This document shows positions 28,004 through 39,100 of a DNA stretch of 64,000 bases, piece by piece; position 1 is the first letter of the stretch, and each line of letters opens with the position of its first letter. Position numbers and translations under genes: made by a program. The DNA comes from Viola odorata. Its lineage: Eukaryota; Streptophyta; Magnoliopsida; Malpighiales; Violaceae. The stretch is taken from NCBI GenBank assembly GCA_963691705.1, contig OY829546.1:36054040-36118039 (forward strand). The letters run 5' to 3'. The notes beneath the pieces were generated by a model that was not told the DNA's origin, did not search any database, and saw only the letters and a program-made list of their open reading frames with translations.

Positions 28004-29230
28004 CCATGATTGGTTGAGACTCTTAATAAATGTAAATAAATTAAACATTTATATAAATTATAAGGAAATCTACACATTTTAAACTTTATATTGGCAAATT
28101 TAAAGATAATGTTAGATTTAGATAAAATTACACTCAGTTAAGAATGTACGATAATACTTTTTTTAAAGGAGTAAAATAAAGTTGAATCAAAACATGGTTC
28201 AACCAAATTTCTTGCCTGAGTTTTATGTGAAATTTTAATTGAATGTCTTGAGCTTTGACCAAAATAGATTATTAGAGTTTTGAAGGGTCTGTTACACTGT
28301 TCAGTTGAAGATTTAGTAAAAAAAAATGTTTGCTTTTTATCATTTCAATTTTATTATGAAAAATAGAAAGAAAAAAAAGTGGTTCTTTATTTGATGGAGG
28401 TGAGTATTTTAGCAGGGCTATTAGCATTTCATTTTGTCTATTAACACTCTTCTTTTTATACCGAAAAACAAAAATACCCATATAAAAAAAAATACTAATT
28501 AAAACTTATCCAAAAGGTTCCATATAATTTATCACATATATTTATCGTAAAATTAATTTCAGAAAAATTATCTTCTTATAATATTCTCGGTATTGCAGCC
28601 CACCACTCACGGGCAAGAAAAGAATAAGGTGTTACTCATCTAATAGAATAAGCAAACTTATTATCACACTTTTATATTTATCATTATCTCTATTAAAAAG
28701 TATATATTAAAAACACAAACTTGTTAAACACATTTTTTTTTAACAAATTATTATTTTTCTTTGTATACGCAAATATGTTTGCTACTAGTTAATTAAGAAA
28801 TGCATTGCAGATTTGTTAGAATTTTTGTGGAATGATTTTTGTTATTGCATTTTTTTTAAACTTAATTAGGTATACTCTCTCCGAGTAGTCATTTTTAAAC
28901 CATTTTTTTCCAATTAGTTATTTTATTTACATTTTCTAAATTATTAGTTAATAATTTTTACTCTTTTATTAGTAATTAATTACTCCCTCCGGTTTTGTTT
29001 ATATGACCCTTAAATGTATGATGATGTGGAGATAATAATTAATAAATTTAGGAATATTATTATTTTTTAAATTCTTATTCCAAAAGAAATCTTGTAAGAT
29101 TATAATTAAGAAAGATCAATAAAAACGGATAGAGAGATGTGAAAAACATAAAATAAGATACTATCTCGATAATTGGTCTGTGGATAATGAGTAGTAGATA
29201 ATGACCGAGAGTAAATCAGAAAGTCCGTTA
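28004..29230 (+). repeat. 17th array copy, truncated
   Basis: It follows the unit up to offset 1226 (CCGTTA) and then breaks into unrelated DNA. It is more diverged than copies 1-16, for example GGTCTGTGGATAATG where most units have GGTACGTGGATAATG. The break removes the TATA box, start-site region and tail of this copy. Confidence 0.9.
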
Positions 29231-29583
29231 GATCGGTATATCGTCCGAAATATTTCGGTATTCGGATGCAAAAAAAAAAATACCATACCGTACTGAACTA
29301 AATTTCGGTACCGTACCGAAATACCGAAATTAGTTCGGTACGGTATTTCGGTACCGAAATACCGAAATTAATTCTTTATTAATGAATTCAAAATTTCATA
29401 ATTTCATACAATTAGCATACTGTTTGATTTCACAACCTTTGATTTCACAAACTGTTTGCATACAGTTCTCTAATCAAGTCATTCACCAAATCCTAACCTA
29501 AAACTACTAAGGAATTCAACACCGGAAAACTCTCAATTTAAATTCACAGAAAAACCACCCATTTTTTAAAGCAGATATTCAAC

Positions 29584-30471
29584 CTGTGATGATGATTCAG
29601 CATCACCAATGCAGACATAAGAGACAGCTGCATAAACTTGGCACATAGCTTGCATTGATCTGCTCTCGGTTAACTGAACAAACAACACATGGAACATTTA
29701 GTGCTCCATCATACAACAAACCACAATTCCTTGATAGACAAATATGTAAAGGCAACACCAAACTTTAAAGATTAGTTAAAAATCTGTCAATTCAAATATA
29801 AATTCTGAACAACCAATTGATCATCAATGCATAATGTGCTCTGAGTTGTGCATCAGAAATTAACGAAAGCACCTTTGCCGCTTCAATGTAGTGAAAAGCA
29901 GCTTCATTATAGCAGCCAACAGAATGAGCATACTGCCCTCTCAGCATCTCAATAATACACTCAGTTGCCTGTAAAATTGTTGGAAACCGAATGAACCACT
30001 CTTTCATTTGCACTAATGCCTGGCAACAATATGTACATGATTAGTATTTGCACTATGTTAACTCTAACAGTACCAAATAATGATATGGACAAATGAATCA
30101 GAGACATGACAGCATAAGAGCAGCAACTGAAAAAACAGTGATGGTGGTGCAAATGGTTTCACCGCAAATAGTTCATTTAATCTGTCAGCATTATGACAGT
30201 CCATCCCACTACAGATCCAATGATCCAAACTGTATAAATGTTCATAATTGGGGGAGATAAATGTCTACTGCAGTTTTAACCATTGTATTTGCGGTGAGCA
30301 AAAGTAGAACTCAACCCCAAAACCCTAGAAGCTGCTAAATGACAATTACTAATATGATTAAGTATTTAGGTGCCCCATTCAAATTCAACATATAGGGTAG
30401 GAGGTATACCACCCACCTGTTGTGCTTCCACAAATTCAGATCGGGTGAGCTCTACAGCCACTTTATTAGCC
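29584..30471 (-). pseudogene. SCC4: Captured fragment of cohesin loader SCC4/MAU2 (three exons)
   Basis: Three consecutive exons are readable on the minus strand. The first (about 30471-30417) encodes NKVAVELTRSEFVEAQQ and ends at a GTGGGT donor. The second (30019-29873, 49 codons) contains QMKEWFIRFPTILQA and EMLRGQYAHSVGCY, ending at a GTGCTT donor. The third (29673-29584, 30 codons) contains SMQAMCQVYAAVSY and GDAESSS. I recognise these as consecutive parts of the TPR-rich plant SCC4/MAU2, the partner of SCC2 in loading cohesin. Introns with proper splice sites are retained, so the capture was from genomic DNA, not from mRNA. The N- and C-terminal parts of the protein are missing, so it cannot encode a full loader. 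Confidence 0.85.
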
Positions 30472-30714
30472 ACTACTAAAAGCCAAAACCCACTACTAAA
30501 AGCCAAAACCCTAATCAAGTCATTCACCAAATCCTAACCTAAAACTACTTCAATTCCCAGAACTCTAACGCATGCGAAATCTCTAGCTACCTCACAAAAC
30601 CCAAAACCCTTAGAAATCAATTCACAGATCGCAATATAAATCCACAAAACCGTAAGGAGCAGACGAAATTCTTCAATATACACAAGCAAGTAAGAAGAGA
30701 CAGGACCTGGAAGA

Positions 30715-30915
30715 CGGCGATTTGCAAGCGAGTGAAGAGATCGTGAATGAAGAAGATGAGGTCTTCTTTGTTGGAGCCAGAGGAAGGGTGGGAGAGGACG
30801 ATGGCGTTGGATTGGTGGAGGGCGCCAGATCTGAACAGCAAATCGAGGTCGTGGAGTTTGTTGGAGAGGGAAGAGGAGGCGATGTCGAGAGTGAGAGATT
30901 TAGAAAACCCAAAAG
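30715..30915 (-). pseudogene. Unidentified exon-like fragment in the hAT-like element
   Basis: On the minus strand an open frame includes DLDLLFRSGALHQSNA and SNKEDLIFFIHDLFTRLQ, then VFQ followed by a GTCCTG donor-like site. The amphipathic helical character and the sharp end at a splice-like site suggest a real exon. It does not match the SCC4 N terminus as I know it, so it may come from a second host gene. The overlapping ORFs on both strands at 30673-30960 and 30722-31007 are frame shadows. Confidence 0.4.
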
Positions 30916-31098
30916 GAGTAAGTAAAAGGGATTTTCGGTACGGTACCTACCCAAATTCATACCGTACCGTACCGTACCGAAAATTACCGTACCGAATTAC
31001 CGAATAGTAAATTCGGTCGGAAAAATACCATCCGAATTTGTGTTATTTCGGTTCGATTCGGACGGTATTTCGGTACGGTAATTCGGTGGACAGCCCTA

Positions 31099-32237
31099 CA
31101 TGGTTCAACCAAATTTCTTACCTGAGTTTTAGGTGAAATTTTAATTGAATGTCTTGAGCTTTGACCAAAATAGATTATTAGAGTTTTAAAGGGTCTGTTA
31201 CACTGTTCAATTGAAGATTTAGTAAAAAAAAATGTTTGCTTATTATCATTTCAATTTTATTATGAAAAATAGAAAGAAAAAAAAGTGGTTCTTTATTTGA
31301 CGAGGTGAGTATTTTAGCAGGGCTATTAGCATTTCATCTTGTCTATTAACACTCTTCTTTTTATACCGAAAAATAAAAATACCCTTATCTAAAAAATACT
31401 AATTAAAACTTATCCAAAAGGTTCCATATGATTTATCACATATATTTATCGTAAAATTAATTTCAAAAAAATTATCTTCTTATAATCTTCTCGGTATTGC
31501 CGCCCACTACTCACGGGTAAGAAAAGAATAAGGTGTTACTCATCTAATAGAATAAGCAAACTTATTTTCACACTTTTATATTTATCATTATCTCTATTAA
31601 AAAGTATATATTAAAAACACAAACTTGTTAAACACATTTTTTTTTAACAAATTATTATTTTTCTTTGTATATGCAAATATGTTTGCTACTAGTTAATTAA
31701 GAAATGCATTGCAGATTTGTTAGAATTTTTGTGAAATGATTTTTGTTATTGCATTTTTTTTTTAAAACTTAATTAGGTATACTCTCTCCGAGTAGTCGTT
31801 TTTAAACCATTTTTTTTCAATTAGTTATTTTATTTACATTTTCTAAATTATTAGTTAATAATTTTTACTCTTTTATTAGTAATTAATTACTCCTTCCGGT
31901 TTTGTTTATATGACCCTTAAATGTATGATGATGTGGAGATAATAATTAATAAATTTAGAAATATTATTATTTTTTAAATTCTTATTCCAAAAGAAATCTT
32001 GTAAGATTATAATTAAGAAAGATCAATAAAAAACGGATAAAGAGATGTGAAAAACATAAAATAAGATATTATCCCGATAATTGGTATGTGGATAATGAGT
32101 AGTAGATAATGACCGAGAGTAAATGAAGAAAGTTTGTTATCCAGACCTACTATAAATTGATGACAGTGGAACACATTTTCTTCATTCCATATTTACCGGT
32201 ACTAGCTGCTAGTATCTCAATTTTGTTATAATTATAG
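31099..32237 (+). promoter_or_regulatory. Gene-linked copy of the array unit: beta-glucosidase promoter
   Basis: From CATGGTTCAACC at 31099 the sequence follows unit offsets 189-1326 and ends at TTATAATTATAG (32237), 17 bp before the start codon. It is visibly more diverged from the array consensus than array copies are from each other: many substitutions and small indels, for example GTTTGTTATCCAGACC against GGCCGTTATCCACACC. The TATCCA element is kept; the ACGTGG core of the array is ATGTGG here. This is the only unit copy directly joined to coding sequence. Confidence 0.85.
32151..32157 (+). promoter_or_regulatory. TATA box of the beta-glucosidase gene
   Basis: CCTACTATAAATTGATGACAG places TATAAAT 104 bp upstream of the ATG. 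With a usual plant spacing of about 30 bp, transcription would start near 32182, giving a leader of roughly 70 nt. Confidence 0.7.
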
Positions 32238-32254
32238 AGGAGGAGGAGAAGAAG

Positions 32255-35200
32255 ATGAGATCAGGGGAGTTGTTGTTGATTATGTGGTTGGGGGTGCTGC
32301 TGCTGCACAGCAGCACAACAGAGATAGAGGCGGAGGACAGTTGGGCGGCGGATTTAGAGCAGAAATCGAAGCCAGAGTTGGACACGGGAGGGCTCTCTCG
32401 GAACAGCTTCGGCGAAGATTTTGTGTTCGGCACCGCAACCTCCGCCTATCAAGTGGAAGGGATGGCCAGTAAAGGCGGCCGCGGACCAAGCATCTGGGAT
32501 GAGTTCGTTAAAATCCCTGGTAATACTCAGCGGCAGCGCTATCTTCTTCTTTCTAATCCATCCACCACTTAAATTAAGTTTATAATAGTAACTATATCTA
32601 ATCCATTTCGTATCGTGAAATGTGATTGATTGTTGTCGGTGAGCAGGAATCGTGGCCGGTAATTCAACTGGAGAGGTTTCCGTCGACCAGTACCACCGCT
32701 ACCCTGTACGCTTCTTCTTACTTTTATTCCCTTTGTTGTTTTGTATCATCATTTTTCAATTATCAATTCTTTATTAATATTTTAATTAATTAATTAATTA
32801 ATCATTAATACTTATAATAATAATAGTACTTTGGATGAAGAAAAATTAAGGACTAGGAAATTGTAAAGCAATATTATTGGTTTAAGGTTCGAAAATTATA
32901 GTAATAATAATTAATAATATAATTTTTTTTAAAAAAAATGACAAAAACAAAAGCTATGCATAATCCTTTGGAAAATATAATTTTTTTTTGTGACAGTAGT
33001 AAAAAAAAAAGGAAAACGATATCATCAGCACAATAATTCTCCAACCCCACACCCCTTCTTTCACTTTTTATTTTATTTTTATCTTTGATCTTTTTCTTTT
33101 CAAATTGATCATGACATGCACAGAGGCACACTGTCTTTAATAATTAATCCCATTATATTTCAATTGCATTAATTAATCATATTTTGGGTCAAAAATTCTC
33201 CCTTTTTTTCTCCAATGGATTTCAGATTTATCTAACTCTGCTTTTCAATTATCAATTATGTTTCCCGTCTCCAACTAGAACATTGCTTTACTTCCTTCTT
33301 TTCTTTTAATCACTCACACTCTTGTTTGTCACCGTAGTACTTTGTTAACTATTACATATATACAACTAACTAACTAATCTCATAATGATGGACATCTAAA
33401 AATCACACTGCAGTATCATGCTGAACTTAAACCTTTTTTTTCCCTCAAATGTGACAGATTGATATAACCATCATGAAACGGTTGAACTTCGATGCATACC
33501 GATTCTCAATTTCTTGGTCCAGAATTTTCCCAGGTAATTCATTAATAATTAATTGGCTTATTTACTTTTCATGACAAAAGAAGAAGCTGAAGTATCAATC
33601 CGTGATGGTTTGTTTATTTAAACTTCCTACTTACTTTTGATGTAGATGGAACTGGAAGAGTGAACTGGGAGGGAGTTGCTTACTACAATAGATTGATCAA
33701 CTATATGATTCTCAAAGGTTCACCTTTTTTCTCTACTCGGAATTTAAGAATATTGCAGACAGTGTATTGTTCATTTCCAACCTGTTATTTTTCTTCTATT
33801 TTGCGGTTAACAATTTTATTTCTTTTGTAGGCATTACTCCGTATGCAAACCTTTACCACTACGATCTCCCCCTTGCACTTGAGAAGAAATACAAGGGACT
33901 GCTGAGCCGTGAAGTTGTGTAAGCATTACATTCTCTTCATAAATAAGTTTAAAGGCTTTAGAAAAAAGGGTAGGATATATAGTGGCATGGAGTAATCATG
34001 TCTATGGAGGTCTTTTGGATTTTAAAAATTGTTTTGAAACCCTGCAGGAAAGACTTTGCCGATTATGCTGATTTTTGCTTCAAGACGTTTGGAGACCGAG
34101 TAAAGAACTGGATGACATTCAATGAACCCAGGGTGGTGGCCGCACTTGGGTATGATACCGGATTCTTTGCTCCTGGGAGGTGCTCCAAAGCGTATGGAAA
34201 CTGTACAGAAGGGAATTCTGGTACAGAACCTTATATTGTTGCTCATAATTTGATCTTAGCTCATGCAGCTGCAGTGCAGAGATACCGTCAAAAATATCTT
34301 GTGAGCATCTGTTCTTTCATTTGTGAACTGGATAACAGCTACGCCATTAATTGCATCAGTCTTATATGTTGTCTTTGTGAATATTTGTACATGAATTTCA
34401 GGAAACACAGAAGGGAAGGATTGGAATACTCTTGGATTTTGTTTATTATGAGCCTCTGACCAGATCAAAAGCCGACAACTATGCAGCACAAAGAGCAAGG
34501 GACTTCCATGTTGGATGGTAAGATCTCTTTGGACCTTGATAATCAAAATGCCGCATTTAATTTATAGCTTGAGACAAACTTAAAGTTGTATTCTTAACTT
34601 ATGCTGCCTTTGGCTTTGATAAAATTCCATTTGGTTGTAGTTTATGATAACATGATAGAACTAGAATAATATAGCATGACTATGCACATTTAGTTAGACT
34701 GAAGTTGTTAATACACTTTTTTTTATCCATAGTATACAGGATTTCAACTTTCTAGTTGATACAATGGTGTTGGCTTCATGTAGGTTCCTTCATCCCATTG
34801 TGTATGGTGGGTATCCAAGGACCATGCAAGACATTGTGGCAGGTAGGCTACCCAAGTTCACTGATGAAGAGGTTAAGATGGTGAAGGGCTCATTTGACTT
34901 CATTGGCATCAATCAATATACCAGTTACTATATGTTCGATCCACATCAAGAGAAACCAAAGGACCTGAGCTACCAGCAAGACTGGAATGCTGGATTTGCT
35001 TGTAAGGAGCTTATACTTTCTTTCTTTACATAGACATGAAACTTCAGTATTTATGAACTCCATCGGTTAATGACATGCTGTTTGTGTGGGCTGATATAGA
35101 TGCCAAGAATGGAGTGCCAGTTGGTCAAAAGGTAATGTTTGTATTTCACGTGCATCAGTCTATTCAAATAACCAAAAGAGTTGACTCAATTTTGTACGCC

Positions 35201-35704
35201 AATTACTTCTACTTTTGCAGGCATATTCGTATTGGCTTTACGAAGTGCCAAGAGGGATGTACAATGCACTGATGTATGTAAAAGAGCGCTATGGAAACCC
35301 TACAGTGATATTATCAGAGAATGGTATGCTTGCTTAGATACACATATTTCCATTTGCATTATACCAATTCATAAAACTGTGGGCTTTACCTTTAATCTGG
35401 TAAGAGTGATTTCTTTGAACTGTGTATAGGCATGGATGATCCTGGGAATGTTACAATGCACGAGGGATTGTATGATACTGGTAGGATTAACTTCTACAAG
35501 AGCTATTTGACTGAATTGAAGAAGGCAGTAGATGATGGAGCCAATGTGGTTGGATACTTTGCATGGTCGTTGCTTGACAATTTTGAATGGAGGTCAGGCT
35601 ATACTTCAAGATTCGGCATTGTCTATATTGATTTCACCACCTTAAGGAGGTATCCGAAATTCTCGGCCTATTGGTTCAGGCAATTGCTTAAGAAGAAGCA
35701 TTGA
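32255..35704 (+). CDS. BGLU44: GH1 beta-glucosidase, BGLU44-type (11 exons)
   Basis: Exons: 32255-32519, 32647-32705, 33458-33533, 33646-33717, 33831-33918, 34048-34300, 34402-34517, 34784-35001, 35100-35131, 35221-35323, 35430-35704. All introns are GT-AG and phases agree; the product is 518 aa, usual for the family. An N-terminal hydrophobic stretch ([13 protein letters not shown]) looks like a secretion signal, so the enzyme is probably apoplastic or vacuolar. Family marks: [14 protein letters not shown] near residue 60, acid/base Glu213 in TFNEP, nucleophile Glu426 in ILSENG, and [13 protein letters not shown] near the end. It hydrolyses terminal beta-D-glycosides; BGLU44-type enzymes are known to prefer mannosides or glucosides, but substrate is not shown here. 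YEVPRG (residues 400-405) has Arg where many relatives have Trp. The gene is convergent with EXO1. Confidence 0.93.
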
Positions 35705-36173
35705 GAGCAGTTAGGTTGTCTTAGGGTTTCGGTAGTCTTAATTCTATGTGTAGAAAATTCTCTTTATGATTTTAGTAGGTTGATGCCTAGGAATGAACTC
35801 TAGCTGGTTTCTTGTAGGAATAATGCAGTTGATTCTGCTACTTAGTTATTGAGTTCGGTTCTTCAATTTAATAAATAAAGCCTTGGATAGTTTCCAATCC
35901 TAGTGTGTGATGGATTCTGTGATCCTGCCATCTCTTTCTTCCCGTTTTAAAAATAATTTTATAAACCTAAACAATAACATGAAGTAAAGTAGTTCCACGA
36001 GCACATCCAGCAGTTTGTAGCTCAATAGTATACTTTGCAGGTATAATAAGATCTCAAGTTTTCTTATCTACATTCATGCCGTTTACAAGAAAAAAACAGT
36101 TTTGCTCCCAACAATGCTAAGAAGCATCTAAAAAATGGCCAGCACATTGCAATTGAATGTTTTAATGTTACAA
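35705..36173 (+). other. 3' flank shared by convergent genes; polyadenylation signals
   Basis: Overlapping AATAAA signals at 35870-35875 and 35874-35879 lie about 170 bp after the beta-glucosidase stop and fit its 3' end. The rest up to the EXO1 stop is AT-rich with no ORF. It must also hold the EXO1 3' UTR, which runs in from the right. Confidence 0.55.
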
Positions 36174-39100
36174 CTACACACGAGAAAAGAAACTCAAGAT
36201 TGTCCTCTTTTGATTCTCAAGATTCTTGTCATTACTCTTCTTAGACTTGGCACTTTTACTATCAGGAATTGTTTTAGGTTTAGAACTCACACTTTCTTGA
36301 GATTCTTTATCGATGAAAGAGATGTCTGAATTTACTACCTCACTCTGATCCATGTGAATGTTGTCAAATTTTCGTTTACTGCGATGGCCACTGTTACAAG
36401 GTGTAAGATGCGACCGGTAAAGGTTTCCCTCGGGAGTAATACTTGTTACATTCAACTGTCCATCTTCAATCATAACTGACGCTTGTTCATTACAGCTCGT
36501 TCTCCGGTCTATGCTGGTTTCTGATGAGTTCTTAGGAACCTTCATTTGAACACCGAGGGTAACAGTTGATGCCACTGATAAGTGGGATTCTGATGGCAAA
36601 ATTACTTTTTGAAGTGCTAAAGCTTCAATGATGTACTTTCTTTCGGTCGAAACCGAATCCTCCTGCACTACTACACCTGCCAGCACAAACCCATACATCA
36701 GAAAACAGCCAAAATGCAAAACTATGTATCATGCAAACACATTCAAGAGCATATAGATGTATAACTTGATGATACTGTGATAAACTCCATAGTCGAGAAA
36801 GAAGGCTTATCAATTTTCTCATTTATTGGTGAAATTAAAGAACTTGCCAGCAGAATCTTCGGATGTAGTTCTATAGGAAGCCGAGCTCTCAAAGTAACTC
36901 TTCTGTTTGACAACCATTTTGGCTTCGGATTTCAAGTGGTTAAGGGGATTTTGAGCAATACCAACACGAAAGCCAGAACTTGGAAAGCAATCAAAGGCCT
37001 CCATTGTTCTAGGATTCAACTTCCCCTCAGCAATTGCAGATGCTACTGAAGCAGGAATTTCTCTGATACCATTAATTGTCCGTATAGGAAAATTTGTCTA
37101 TGACCAGTGGGAGAGACAAATGAGTGCCATGATACTCTAAGCTGAAAAGAAGCTGTCATGATGGACATGAACATTTAGAAACAGAATGAATAAATCAGAT
37201 AGGATACGGTCCAAGGAAATCCAGTTTCTCATCAAACGCTTCCATGAAGTTTTGTGGAAGAGGCTTCCAATGTATTAGTGCCTTGTTGAGGGCATCATAT
37301 CTGCATAAAATGTACAAAATCAGTTTGAACTGAAGGAAAAAGGTTATAACTTGTCAGCAATAAATTTTGGCAGAGTCACTCTTAAGATTTAATTTACTCA
37401 CATTCGAGCATGCTGGAAAACTGCAAGTGCTTCTTTGAAGGATTTGGTGTAATCTTCAGGCATTTGATTGCCTTTCTGTGACTTCAAAACTGATAGAACC
37501 TGCAAGCATGCCTCCCGATAACGATTCTTTTCTATAATGGTAGTGTGATCATACGAGACGGATGACATCAACTAGATGGCAACTACTACTATGCAAACTA
37601 AAAAGATCAAGCATTAGAACATGAACATAGATCTGTTTTAGCTTATCAGAAAAAGGAGGGGAAAAAAACACAGATCTGTTTTGAACTTGTATTTGGGATA
37701 TCTTTGTTGAAGCGAATATTATTTCAGTCATATGAGACATGTCCATGAAATTGTTCTCTACAAGAATTTCAAGTTATTTTGAAGACTATTCTTTCATCTG
37801 GTTCAAAGTATTGCAATCTGACCAAACTAGTCAATATAACTGTGCAGATCCGGAATATTAACTTAACTCTCTGTAACTTTATCTTTACGAATTCAACAAA
37901 TAACATGTTCCATGGGAAACCTTAAAACCACTCGAGAGTACTTACTCGATCTAAATTCCGATACTTGGAAACAAAGGAGTGAGCCTTTGCAATCCCAATT
38001 CCAGGAACAGATGGAAGGAAATCACAGCCAGCTAAGACACACATGCCTGTAAATGTCACAAATGAGCCAACTATCAATTCAAATGCAATGAGGTCAAAGA
38101 TGATGAATGAAAAAGACTTTGATGCATGCAAGGTACCATAAGCTCATAGAGGCACACAAATCCTTTGAAAAATGCTTTTCTCAAGGTGTTTTTTTTTTTC
38201 TTCTTCCTTTTCATTTGGTTTATGCTTAACTAGTTGTAGACATGCTTATGCACAGACAGCAGACTAACCTGTGAACAATTCACCATCAAAAGACTGGAAT
38301 GAGGGTTTGCAAGCCACAGCATTGAAAACCTTGTCTAACAATAGCACTTCACCATTGCCAAATCGATCCATCTTAAAGATAGTCTGTTAGAAACACCGGA
38401 AGATGAGAACAGGACAACAACAATAGCTCCAATTCCAGGAAAGACATCAATATTATATGGGAAGTAGTAGATCTCCATCTAACATATATCAAAATTGCTT
38501 AGAAATTCTTACAGTTGGAGAACCGTATGCCAACAGATCGCTGTCCTCTGTGATGACAGCTTCTATACCACCCTTTTCAGGTTGAAGACTTGATAGGTAT
38601 GCTAACTGTGCATCAGCCTCATAAGGAGCTACCACAAATTCAATGTTTTCTGATCTCAAAATCTAAAAAGTGATCACAGAGAAGAAGAAATCAGTTTGAA
38701 GATATTGTCCACGTGATGATTTCTGGGACCACAACAAAAAAGGAGCAGCCACTAGAAATTCACAAGTACTTTCAAATAACACTAAGAAATGCATCTATAT
38801 CTGACCATGGGCATAAGTTTCCAGACCAGAAGCTTCAAAACGTGAAAAAAACAAGTCAGTTATATACCTGAATTAGCCGGTGTGCCATGAGTGGGCTGAC
38901 ATGTACTGCTCTCTACAAGTGCAGAGAAAAAAATAGCCAAAGTGAAGATCTTTTGAAATCAAATGAATAATGGCACCAGAAATAATGAAGTTTGCAACTA
39001 AACAATGTAGGCCATGGTCATCCGCTACTAAGAGACTACTACTGTAGAGGAAGATAAACATTGATACCTGGAAGAAATCAGTTGCAGCACCTACATTTCC

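Larger units (their letters stand above)
29231..31098 (-). mobile_element. hAT-like non-autonomous element carrying host gene fragments
   Basis: Both ends consist of repeated, mutually inverted TTCGGTACGGTATTTCGG-type blocks (29231-29370 and 30925-31098). The right terminus reads GTGGACAGCCCTA, i.e. TAGGGCTGTCCAC inward, typical of plant hAT-like ends. The matching left terminus is absent and no 8-bp target duplication is seen. Compared with the array, offsets 1227-1415 and 0-188 are missing at the insertion, so about 375 bp were lost. The centre holds SCC4 exons with introns on the minus strand and another exon-like fragment. A 38-bp segment starting TAATCAAGTCATTCACC occurs twice, near 29472 and 30512. 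Confidence 0.65.

Noticed and set aside
25445..28481. Repeated 66-69 codon minus-strand ORFs in array copies 15, 16 and 17
   Set aside because: They exist only because of a few substitutions in these copies; the other units have stops in the same frame, the sequence is AT-driven, and they lie antisense to the promoter part of the unit.
30673..31007. Four overlapping ORFs on both strands at the right end of the captured-gene element
   Set aside because: Ser/Pro-rich frames opposite to each other; only the frame ending in VFQ before a donor-like site looks exon-like.
32740..33450. A separate small gene in the large second intron of the beta-glucosidase
   Set aside because: The 85-codon minus-strand ORF is AT-rich and low complexity; the region behaves as intron.
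34022..34546. Minus-strand ORFs opposite beta-glucosidase exons
   Set aside because: Shadows of the coding exons, which carry family motifs in the plus frame.
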